Positions 1-7,176 of a stretch of 9,067 nucleotides of DNA are shown one piece after another. The DNA is from an uncultured Clostridia bacterium (GTDB lineage: Bacteria > Bacillota_A > Clostridia > TANB77 > CAG-508): NCBI GenBank assembly GCA_947628335.1, contig CANQZT010000053.1:1-9067 (forward strand), written 5' to 3'. How positions within the stretch are numbered: the first letter of the stretch is position 1; each line of letters starts with the position of its first letter. The notes under the pieces were generated by a model, which was not told the origin of the DNA, searched no databases, and saw only the letters and a list, made by a program, of their open reading frames with translations. The translations under genes were made by a program, and so were the position numbers.

Positions 1-795
1 TTTTATTTCAATAACTTCTGGTGGAATATTAATATTTAATTTCTCATATTCTTCTTTTAAATTTTCCATAAATATTCTATTGATTTTAAATTGACTTTCA
101 CTAGTTACTTCAATCATTACATTATAAATATATTTATTTGTATCAATACTTTCAATCCCTAATAGTTCAATGTCTTTTTTTACTTCTTTATAATCTTTCA
201 TTTTTTCGTTTACATTACTAATTATTTGTTTCAATTCCTCAAAAGATATATTATTTGTCATAGCTAGTTCTATATACATAACATTAGGGTACATACTATG
301 ATTGATGACACTAGTAATCAATGAATTATTAATAATCATTACGTCTCCACTATAAGATTTTACTTTTGTGGTTTGAAATCCTAATTCAATAACTTCGCCT
401 CTAAAACCATTAATGGTAATAACATCTCCTTGCATATAATGGTTATCAAAAATAATTGTAATACCTGCAAGTAAATTTTTTATTGTATCTTGAAAAGCAA
501 GACCAATGACACCACCAACAATTCCTAAAGATGCAATAATGCCAGTAGTATCAACTCCATTAACTTTCAAGATTACAAGAACAGCTATAATAACTAAAAT
601 ATACTTGATAATACTTTTAATTAAATTAATAATGGTTTTCTCTCTTCTACGCTGTAAAGTTGAATCACTTTTACTATTTCCTTTAATTTTTAGTGCTTTA
701 TCAACTAATTTACTTAAAAATTTATAAAATATATAAGCAACTAACAAACATATAATTGGTACATATATTTCAGGTATTAAAATATTTTTTAACAT
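1..795 (-). CDS. mscS: MscS-family small-conductance mechanosensitive channel (3' end outside window)
   Basis: This is a mechanosensitive ion channel of the MscS family, an inner-membrane channel that opens under membrane tension to release solutes during hypo-osmotic shock. The frame is open for 265 residues from an ATG at 795 to the window edge, so only the C-terminus is missing. Membrane segments lie near residues 9-28 and 60-78, followed by the pore helix at about 86-116. The pore helix contains the family hallmark GLAFQDTIKNLLAG (98-111). The beta domain follows, with GDVITINGFRGEVIELGF (123-140) and the MIINNSLI stretch (153-160) that matches the family's 'IPN' motif. The short N-terminus places it with the compact three-helix MscS/YkuT type. 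The start is supported by AAGGAG at 810-815, although the 14-base spacing is long. It has its own promoter about 100 bases upstream. Family assignment is firm; the exact subtype is not. Confidence 0.93.
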   Translation of the reverse strand, partial: MLKNILIPEIYVPIICLLVAYIFYKFLSKLVDKALKIKGNSKSDSTLQRRREKTIINLIKSIIKYILVIIAVLVILKVNGVDTTGIIASLGIVGGVIGLAFQDTIKNLLAGITIIFDNHYMQGDVITINGFRGEVIELGFQTTKVKSYSGDVMIINNSLITSVINHSMYPNVMYIELAMTNNISFEELKQIISNVNEKMKDYKEVKKDIELLGIESIDTNKYIYNVMIEVTSESQFKINRIFMENLKEEYEKLNINIPPEVIEIK

Positions 796-897
796 TTTTC
801 TTTCACTTACTCCTTACAATTTTTTAATAATTATAAATAATTAAGTATATTTCGTAATATGTAATATAAATTATTGTTTTTACCTACAATATTTAGT

Positions 898-926
898 ATT
901 ATAGCATAGATTTTTTTGCTTTTCAA
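898..926 (-). promoter_or_regulatory. Sigma-A type promoter for the mscS-like gene
   Basis: On the minus strand TTGAAA (926-921) is followed by exactly 17 bases and then a perfect TATAAT (903-898). A TG one base before the -10 box gives an extended -10. Transcription would start near 890, leaving a leader of about 95 bases before the ATG at 795. This separates the channel gene from the htpG operon upstream. I saw no riboswitch-like structure in the leader and no convincing GC-rich terminator for htpG in this gap. Confidence 0.8.
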
Positions 927-951
927 TCAAAAAATTTGTATACATAACATC

Positions 952-2835
952 TCACATTGTCATTATTTCACACATTAAGTTGCTAACTTCAGTTGGATTT
1001 TCTATACTTAACCCTTCAATAAGTCTTGCTTGTGCATATAATACTTTAGTATATTTTTTTAACATTTCCTTATTATTTTTAAATAAATCTTTTAATTTAT
1101 TTGCAATTTTATGATTTACATTAATTTCTAATATAGTTCTTGCTTTAACTCCTTGATTATTTGGCATTTGATTTAATGTTTTTTCCATTTCTACAGATAT
1201 TGCACCTTCTGATGTCAAACAAACTGGATGATTTTTTAACCTGTGTGTATATCTTATATTTTGAACTTCACTTCCTATTGATGTTTTCATAAATTCAAAC
1301 ATATCTTTATCATCTTCATTTGCTTTTTTTAATTTTTCTTTTTCTTCTTCATTATCTAAATCTAAGTCATCACTACAAGCATTTTGGAAATTTTTCTCTT
1401 TATAGTTCTGAATAACTTGTAACACAAATTCATCTATATTATCAGTTAAATATAATACTTCGTATCCTTTATCTTTTATCATCTCTACCTGTGGTAATAA
1501 GTCTATTTTATCTACCGATTCTCCACTTGCATAATAAATTGATTTCTGATCTTCCTTCATTCTTTCTACATATTCATTAAGTGTAACTAATTTTCTTTCA
1601 GTTGAAGAATAAAATAATAATAAATCCTGCAATTTATCTTTATTTATTCCATAATCATTGTATGTTCCAAATTTTAACTGTACTCCAAAATTTTTAAATA
1701 ACTGCTCATATTTATCTCTTTCATTTTTTAGCATGTTTTCTAGTTCCGACTTTATTTTATTTTCTATATTTCTAGCTATAACTCTTAATTGTCTATCATG
1801 TTGCAGCATCTCTCTTGAAATATTTAATGATAAGTCTTCACTATCAACTAATCCTTTTACAAATCCAAAATAATCTGGTAACAAATCTTCACATTTTTCC
1901 ATTATTAATACACCATTTGCATATAACTGTAAACCTTTTTCATAATCTTTTGTGTAATAATCATATGGTAGATGCGATGGAATAAATAATAAAGCATTAT
2001 ACTTATATTGACCTTCTACTTCTGTATGTATAACCTTAAAAGGTTTCTCATAATCATGAAATTTGTCTGTATAAAAACTATCATACTCCTCTTCTTTTAC
2101 TTTCTTTTTATTTCTTTTCCAAATTGGCGTCATAGAATTTATTGTTTCTATTTCTTTATAACTTTCATATTCCTCATCTGTTCCTTCTTTTTTCCTACTA
2201 TGTTCAACTTCCATTTGAATTGGATAACGAATATAATCAGAATATTTCCTTATTAATTCCTGAATTTTATAATCGTCTAAAAAATCACTATAGTTTTCAT
2301 CTTCTGAATCTTCTTTTATATGTAAAATTATTCTTGTTCCTACATTTTCATTTTTTGATGGTTCAATAGAATAGCCCTCTATTCCTTTTGACTGCCATTT
2401 ATATGCTTCTTCAGAATCTATCGATTTACTTTCTACTGTTACTAAATCACTTACCATAAATGCTGAATAAAATCCTACTCCAAATTGTCCAATAATATCT
2501 ATATCTTTTTTCTTCTCATTTTCTTCTTTAAATGATAGTGAACCACTTTGGGCTATTGTTCCTAAATTTTTGTCTAATTCCTCTTTTGTCATACCACATC
2601 CATTATCTGAAATAGTTAATAATCGTTTATCTTTATCTATATCAATAAATATTTTTAAATCTTCTCTTTTTACATTTAATTTTTTATCTGTTAAAGAACG
2701 ATAATATAATTTATCAATTGCATCACTTGCATTTGATATTAATTCTCTTAAAAAAATTTCTTTATTTGTATAAATTGAATTTATCATTAAATCTAATAGT
2801 CTTTTTGACTCTGCTTTGAATTGTTTATTTTCCAT
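952..2835 (-). CDS. htpG: Molecular chaperone HtpG (bacterial Hsp90)
   Basis: This is a cytosolic ATP-dependent dimeric chaperone of 627 residues, a normal length for HtpG. The N-terminal GHKL ATPase domain shows the helix with catalytic E31 and nucleotide-binding N35 ([15 protein letters not shown]). It also has D77 in SDNGCGMT, the lid segment GTIAQSGS (92-99), the glycine-rich [11 protein letters not shown] (116-126) and VGTRI near 165. The middle domain carries the conserved NISREMLQ segment, with R341 matching the arginine that contacts the ATP gamma-phosphate. The remaining roughly 130 residues are the dimerisation domain. The ATG at 2835 is preceded by AAGGAA at good spacing. The gene starts 21 bases after the second ABC subunit ends, and I see no promoter in the gap, so it is probably the last gene of the marR-ABC operon. 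It ends in TGA. No defects were seen. Confidence 0.97.
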   Translation of the reverse strand: MENKQFKAESKRLLDLMINSIYTNKEIFLRELISNASDAIDKLYYRSLTDKKLNVKREDLKIFIDIDKDKRLLTISDNGCGMTKEELDKNLGTIAQSGSLSFKEENEKKKDIDIIGQFGVGFYSAFMVSDLVTVESKSIDSEEAYKWQSKGIEGYSIEPSKNENVGTRIILHIKEDSEDENYSDFLDDYKIQELIRKYSDYIRYPIQMEVEHSRKKEGTDEEYESYKEIETINSMTPIWKRNKKKVKEEEYDSFYTDKFHDYEKPFKVIHTEVEGQYKYNALLFIPSHLPYDYYTKDYEKGLQLYANGVLIMEKCEDLLPDYFGFVKGLVDSEDLSLNISREMLQHDRQLRVIARNIENKIKSELENMLKNERDKYEQLFKNFGVQLKFGTYNDYGINKDKLQDLLLFYSSTERKLVTLNEYVERMKEDQKSIYYASGESVDKIDLLPQVEMIKDKGYEVLYLTDNIDEFVLQVIQNYKEKNFQNACSDDLDLDNEEEKEKLKKANEDDKDMFEFMKTSIGSEVQNIRYTHRLKNHPVCLTSEGAISVEMEKTLNQMPNNQGVKARTILEINVNHKIANKLKDLFKNNKEMLKKYTKVLYAQARLIEGLSIENPTEVSNLMCEIMTM

Positions 2836-2856
2836 TTTATAATTCCTTCTTTCTTT

Positions 2857-4821
2857 TTACCCTACTTTTTCAAATTGCGAACGATACAAATCTGCATAAA
2901 AACCATTTTGATTCATAAGTTCATCATGATTTCCTTGCTCTATAATATTTCCATCTTTCACAACTAAAATTAAATCTGCATTTTTTATGGTTGAAAGTCT
3001 GTGTGCTATAATAAATGAAGTTTTACCTTCTGTTAATTTATCCATTGCTTTTTGTACCATTTCTTCTGTTCTTGTATCTACATTCGAAGTTGCCTCATCT
3101 AATATTAAAAATGGTGTTTTTTGAAGCATTGCTCTTGCAATAGTAATTAATTGTTTTTGCCCTGCTGATACAGTATCATTGTCTGATAAAACATAATTAT
3201 ATGTATTTGGTAATGTTTTTATAAAATGCTCTATTCCAACTGCTTGACAAACTTTATGTATTTCTTCATCGGTTATACCTTCTTGATTATAAACAATATT
3301 TTCTTTTATTGTCCCATTAAATAACCATGTATCTTGTAATACCATTGTAAATAATTTATGAATATTTTCTCTTGTTAATTCTTTTGTAGATATTCCATCT
3401 ATTTTTATATCTCCGGAATCTATATCATAAAATTTCATAAGAAGATTTACCATTGTTGTTTTTCCTGCTCCTGTTGGACCAACTATTGCAATCTTTTGAC
3501 CTGGTTTTGCTACTGCACTAAAATTCTTAATTGTTGGTTTATCATTATTGTCATACTGAAAAACAACGTTTTCAAATTCTATTTTTCCTTTAACTTCATC
3601 TATACTTAATTCTTTTGTTATTTTTTCTTGACTTGCCATTTCCTTTTCATCTATAAATTCAAATACTCTTTCTGATGCAGCAGCAGTTGTCTGTAATGCT
3701 GTCATTGCCTGTGCTATTTGTGAAAGTGGTGATGTAAATAGCCTTACATATGTCATAAATGCGATAATAACTCCAAATGTAATAATGTCATTCATTGTAA
3801 GTAATGCTCCTACAATACAAACAGCAACATATCCTAAATTACCTATAAAATTCATTAAAGGTGGCATAAGTCCTGACAAAAATTGACTTTTCCTATTTGC
3901 TTCATATACATTATTATTCAATTCATCAAATTTAGCATCTGATTGTTTTTGACCATTATATACTTTTACAATATTTAATCCTGAATAGATTTCTTCTATA
4001 TGTCCATTTAATTTACCTAGTTCACGTTGCCTTGCAATAAAATATTTTTGTGATTTGCCTAATATTAAAAACATAAAAACAAATCCTATAATGCTAGAAA
4101 AAATTGCTGTTAATGCCATAATCCAATTAGTATAAAACATCATAATTATAGTTCCTACAAACAATGTTAAACTACTAACTAGACTCGCTAGTGATTGGTT
4201 CATACTTTGTGCAATTGTATCAACATCATTTGTCACTCTTGATAAAATATCTCCTGCCATATTTTTATCAAAATAACTTAATGGTAATTTATTAATTTTA
4301 TGTGATATTCTGCTTCTTAATTTTTTTGCAAATTTATTAGCAACATCTGTCATTAAAATAGATTGTATAAAGGTAAAAACTGCACTTGTAACATATAATC
4401 CTACTAAAAATAATGCTAAATTTTTTATGGCTTCTATATTCATAGTAGGTTTTATGGCTTCTTGAACTTCTTCTGGCATTTGGTCTATCTTTTTATATAA
4501 TTCCTCTGGTTGTATATTTTCGTTCATATCGCTCATAAGTGTTGGATCTGCTGGCATATTACTCATTAATTTTTCTAAATTATCTTTATTAACAACTAAT
4601 CCTTTCGAAATTTCATCTGTTAAATCAGATAATTTATCTGGTGCCATTATGGAAAGAATAGAACCTAATGATGCAAGTATTAAGGCTATTACTATTAATA
4701 CTTTAAAATTTTTCAATTCACTAAATAATCTTTTTATTGCCTTTTTAAAATTTTTAGGTTTTTCTATATTTCTGCCTCTCCCCATTCTTGGAGGTGTTTT
4801 TGTTTGCATATTATTACTCAT
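2857..4821 (-). CDS. ABC exporter half-transporter, catalytic subunit of a heterodimer
   Basis: This is a fused membrane-ATPase half-transporter of the multidrug/lipid exporter (MsbA/LmrCD-like) type, 654 residues. It has six predicted membrane helices (about 40-60, 132-157, 212-230, 232-254, 322-342, 347-365). The ATPase domain shows Walker A GPTGAGKT (448-455), Q-loop Q496, signature VSAGQ (551-555), Walker B FLILDE with catalytic E576, D-loop SNVD (579-582) and H-loop H607. The signature deviates from LSGGQ while Walker B and the H-loop are canonical, as expected for the catalytic member of an asymmetric pair. A Met/Pro/acid-rich insert (about 75-130) makes the first external loop unusually long. 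The N-terminal tail is basic. Its ATG overlaps the end of the partner gene by 8 bases (ATGAGTAA), with a strong AAAGGAGG inside the partner, which suggests translational coupling. The substrate cannot be read from sequence. Confidence 0.93.
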   Translation of the reverse strand: MSNNMQTKTPPRMGRGRNIEKPKNFKKAIKRLFSELKNFKVLIVIALILASLGSILSIMAPDKLSDLTDEISKGLVVNKDNLEKLMSNMPADPTLMSDMNENIQPEELYKKIDQMPEEVQEAIKPTMNIEAIKNLALFLVGLYVTSAVFTFIQSILMTDVANKFAKKLRSRISHKINKLPLSYFDKNMAGDILSRVTNDVDTIAQSMNQSLASLVSSLTLFVGTIIMMFYTNWIMALTAIFSSIIGFVFMFLILGKSQKYFIARQRELGKLNGHIEEIYSGLNIVKVYNGQKQSDAKFDELNNNVYEANRKSQFLSGLMPPLMNFIGNLGYVAVCIVGALLTMNDIITFGVIIAFMTYVRLFTSPLSQIAQAMTALQTTAAASERVFEFIDEKEMASQEKITKELSIDEVKGKIEFENVVFQYDNNDKPTIKNFSAVAKPGQKIAIVGPTGAGKTTMVNLLMKFYDIDSGDIKIDGISTKELTRENIHKLFTMVLQDTWLFNGTIKENIVYNQEGITDEEIHKVCQAVGIEHFIKTLPNTYNYVLSDNDTVSAGQKQLITIARAMLQKTPFLILDEATSNVDTRTEEMVQKAMDKLTEGKTSFIIAHRLSTIKNADLILVVKDGNIIEQGNHDELMNQNGFYADLYRSQFEKVG

Positions 4822-6578
4822 TTTCCAATTCCTCCTTTGATAATTGTGACAAAGCTATTTGCCTATATACTTCACAATTTTTTAGTAGTTCCTTGTGTGT
4901 TCCTTGACCTACGCATTCACCATTATCTAGAACTAATATTTTATCTGCATTCATGATAGTTCCAATTCTTTGAGCTACAATTAATGTCGTAGTATCTTTT
5001 GTGTATTTTTTTAATTCTTTTCTTAAAATACTATCTGTTTTATAATCTAACGCTGAAAAACTATCATCAAAAATATAAAATTCTGGATCTCTTGCAATTG
5101 CTCTTGCTATTGATAATCTTTGTTTTTGACCTCCAGATACATTCGTTCCACCTTCAGCCATTAATGTTTTATATCCATTTTCCATTTTTTCAACAAATTC
5201 TTTTGCCTGTGCTACTTCTATTGCTTTTTTTATTTGATCATCTGTTTTATTTCCTTTTCCATTGCTTCCATAAGCTACATTGTTTTCTACTGTATCACTA
5301 AATATTACTGCTTTTTGTGATATATATCCTATTTTATTATGTAGATATTCTTGCGTATAATCTTTTACATTTATTCCATCTACTAATACTTCTCCTGAAG
5401 TTGCATCATAAAATCTTGGTATCAAATTAATTAATGTTGATTTTCCGAGAACCTGTAGAACCAATAAATGCAACTGTTTCTCCTTTATTAGCTTTGAAAG
5501 ATATGTCTTTTATTACATATTCATCTCCGTCTGGATATTTAAAACATACATTTTTAAATTCAACGACACCTTTTTCATTGTTTATGTCTTTACTAATTTT
5601 TCCATCTTTTATTGTTATATCTGTATCTAATACTTCATTAATACGATTAGCAGATACCTGCGCTCTTGGTAACATCATAAATATCATTGCAAGCATTAAA
5701 AAAGACATAATAACTTGCATTGCATAAGAGCTAAATACAACCATGTTTCCAAAGATTGCAAGTTTATCTACCATAAGGGCATCTCTTATTAAATATGCTC
5801 CAATTAAATAAATACCTAAGGTTAAAAAATACATAACTAAATACATAGTTGGTGATAATATAGAAAATACTTTTTGATTAAATAACTGTTGAGATGTTAA
5901 TTTATTATTTACTTCTTCAAATTTATTTTCTTGATACTGTTCTGCATTAAATGCTCTTACTACTCTTATACCTGTTAAATTCTCACGAGTTACTCCATTA
6001 ATTTTATCTATCAATTTTTGGACTATTTTAAATTTTGGCATTACGATTACTATTATTACAGCAATAACTCCTAAAAGAATTGCAACACCTACTCCTGTTA
6101 AAGCACTCCATTGCCAACTTTTATTCAATATTTTTGTTATAGCCCAAACTGCTGTAATAGGTGCTTTTATCATTAATTGCACTCCCATAGCAATAAACAT
6201 CTGTATCTGAGTTATATCATTTGTCGTTCTTGTTATTAGGCTACTTGTAGAAAAGTTTTTTACTTCACTTATCGCCAAATTTTCAACTTTATTAAATAAA
6301 GTTTTTCTAATTGTTTTTGAAAATGTTGCAGATATGTTTGCAATTATATATCCAACAATAATGCTATCAAATAAACTGGCTAATGCACATCCTAACATAT
6401 ATGCACCTTTTTCAATAATTTCTGACATTTCGCTTCCTTCAGTTTGTACTAATACTGTAATTTCTGACATATAATCAGGCATTTTTAGTTCTAACCATAC
6501 CTGCCCAAAAATTAATACAAAGCAAATTGCTGCAAACATCCATTGTCTTTTGCCTAAATACTTTAATAATTTAATCAT
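4814..6578 (-). CDS. ABC exporter half-transporter, degenerate-site subunit, frameshifted in Walker A
   Basis: This is the partner half-transporter. The frame runs from ATG 6578 for 377 residues, then breaks inside Walker A and resumes one base later to a stop at 4814. Restored, it is about 587 residues, normal for the family. Helices lie near 12-32, 58-82, 131-150, 157-180, 242-265 and 276-302. The 0 frame reads GSTGS-RKININ-stop; skipping one base gives GSTGSGKST. Beyond the break (restored numbering) are Q-loop Q421, a good signature VSGGQ (480-484), Walker B IFDD with Asp at 505 in place of catalytic Glu, and Gln at 536 in place of the H-loop His. It is therefore the non-catalytic partner of the next gene and supplies the good signature motif. 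AAAGGAAG precedes the start, and a MarR-type operator lies just upstream. The downstream frame also has an ATG at 5473, but a product from there lacks the membrane domain and the start of Walker A. Confidence 0.9.
5441..5453 (-). other. Frameshift site in ABC subunit (extra base at 5447)
   Basis: The minus strand reads GGT TCT CGG AAA ATC here, whereas Walker A requires GGT TCT GGA AAA TCA (G-S-G-K-S). One extra base, the C complementary to G5447 (removing the adjacent T is equivalent at the protein level), shifts the frame, and a TAA follows at 5429-5427. Reading GGA in the +1 frame restores the full ATPase domain. The placement is precise because Walker A is invariant. No homopolymer is involved. 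Confidence 0.92.
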
Positions 6579-6597
6579 TGTTATCTTCCTTTCTTTC

Positions 6598-6611
6598 GTT
6601 TGTTAACTAAC
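6598..6611 (-). promoter_or_regulatory. MarR-type operator, copy 2 (before the ABC genes)
   Basis: The 14-base palindrome GTTNGTTAACNAAC occurs here as GTTTGTTAACTAAC on the plus strand, 19 bases before the ABC subunit start. The same palindrome occurs at the marR promoter. I see no clear -35/-10 pair just upstream of this copy, so it may act as a roadblock to read-through transcription or take part in cooperative binding with copy 1. That the local MarR protein binds it is inferred from position and repetition. Confidence 0.72.
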
Positions 6612-6628
6612 TATTTGTACTTTTTAAT

Positions 6629-6648
6629 AGGAGCATTTTTCTGCTCCT
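6629..6648 (-). other. Stem-loop between marR and the ABC genes
   Basis: A perfect 7-bp stem (AGGAGCA/TGCTCCT) with a 6-base loop lies one base after the marR stop codon. In the direction of transcription it is followed by ATTAAAAAGTAC rather than a U-run, so it is not a standard intrinsic terminator. It may stabilise or mark processing of the marR message and lower marR expression relative to the transporter, or act as a weak attenuator. The structure is clear; the role is not. Confidence 0.5.
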
Positions 6649-6649
6649 G

Positions 6650-7087
6650 TTAATTTTCTAAATTTTTTTTCATTTTATTAATTATACTAGAAAATAATTC
6701 CAATTCTTCTGTAGTTATATTTTTTTTTGCTTTCTCTTCTAGTTCCCTTAATCTTTTTTGACTTGCATCATATTTTTCTTTAGCATCCTTACTTAATACA
6801 ATTATTTTACTTCGTGTATCTTGTGGATTTGTATTTCTTATAATAAGTGCTTTTTTTTCCATTCTATTAAGAACATCTGATACAGTTGCTTTACTTAATT
6901 TTAAAGCTTCTTCTATATCCTTTTGATAAATATATTCTTTATCAATATTATTTAATATATAATCCACTATTTTCATTTGCGTTGGTGTTGGTCTATGCAC
7001 GTTTTTATCTACTTCTGGTTTAGATAATTTTTTTATTATGCTTTTTTCTAATTCTTTAATTTCATAAAAAATACTATATTTGTCCAT
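6650..7087 (-). CDS. MarR-family winged-helix transcriptional regulator
   Basis: This 145-residue protein has the length and layout of a MarR repressor, with terminal helices for dimerisation around a central winged helix-turn-helix (about 34-105). The recognition region reads LSKATVSDVLNRMEKKALI, followed by the wing with NPQDTRSKIIVLS, where the D-x-R type wing motif is visible. The charged C-terminal helix (about 107-144) is typical. MarR proteins are usually dimers that bind palindromes and release DNA on contact with small lipophilic or phenolic compounds. It is the first gene of the operon and sits directly upstream of a two-subunit ABC exporter, so a role as local repressor of efflux is likely. 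It probably represses itself, because a palindromic operator lies across its predicted transcription start. The ATG at 7087 follows AAAGGAGG at ideal spacing. The inducer cannot be predicted. Confidence 0.93.
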   Translation of the reverse strand: MDKYSIFYEIKELEKSIIKKLSKPEVDKNVHRPTPTQMKIVDYILNNIDKEYIYQKDIEEALKLSKATVSDVLNRMEKKALIIRNTNPQDTRSKIIVLSKDAKEKYDASQKRLRELEEKAKKNITTEELELFSSIINKMKKNLEN

Positions 7088-7109
7088 AAAACCTCCTTTT
7101 TACAGTTAA

Positions 7110-7123
7110 GTTAGTTAACGAAC
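7110..7123 (-). promoter_or_regulatory. MarR-type operator, copy 1 (marR promoter)
   Basis: GTTAGTTAACGAAC on the plus strand matches the palindrome GTTNGTTAACNAAC, with a perfect GTTAAC core and GTT/AAC outer arms. It lies about 7 bases downstream of the predicted -10 box, so a bound dimer would cover the transcription start. The 10-base segment GTTAGTTAAC (7110-7119) recurs exactly, inverted, at 6602-6611 in front of the transporter. Two matching palindromes bracketing a MarR gene are strong circumstantial evidence for its operators. Confidence 0.78.
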
Positions 7124-7130
7124 AAAATAT

Positions 7131-7159
7131 AAGATACTACATACAATTCTAATTGTCAA
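7131..7159 (-). promoter_or_regulatory. Predicted sigma-A promoter of the marR-ABC-htpG operon
   Basis: A perfect TTGACA (7159-7154) is followed by 17 bases and TATCTT (7136-7131), an imperfect -10 box. The start of transcription would fall near 7124, at the edge of operator copy 1. The -35 box lies inside the loop of a long inverted repeat, and the distal arm of that repeat overlaps the -10 region. The -35 is convincing; the -10 is weaker. Confidence 0.68.
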
Positions 7160-7170
7160 GTATGTAGTAT
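7134..7170. repeat. Perfect 11-bp inverted repeat flanking the -35 box
   Basis: The arms ATACTACATAC (7134-7144) and GTATGTAGTAT (7160-7170) are exact reverse complements separated by 15 bases that contain the TTGACA box. The spacer itself holds a CAATT/AATTG pair. As RNA from the upstream gene this could fold into an AT-rich hairpin 7 bases after that gene's stop codon, followed by CTTATATTTTG, and act as a weak terminator. As DNA it could be a site for a second regulator controlling access to the promoter. Confidence 0.7.
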
Positions 7171-7176
7171 TAAAAA

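Noticed and set aside
824..844. Near-palindrome TTAATAATT-ATA-AATAATTAA as an operator or terminator
   Set aside because: It is pure A/T with one mismatch, has no GC stem or U-run, and is the kind of symmetry expected by chance in such AT-rich DNA.
4814..5473. The 219-residue reading frame as an independent stand-alone ABC ATPase
   Set aside because: It lacks the first half of Walker A, its first nine residues are an out-of-frame reading of the upstream gene, and it joins perfectly to the upstream frame by skipping one base.
6629..6648. The marR-ABC stem-loop as an intrinsic terminator
   Set aside because: On the transcribed strand it is followed by ATTAAAAAG, not a run of U. The T-rich side lies on the opposite strand, where there is no gene to terminate.
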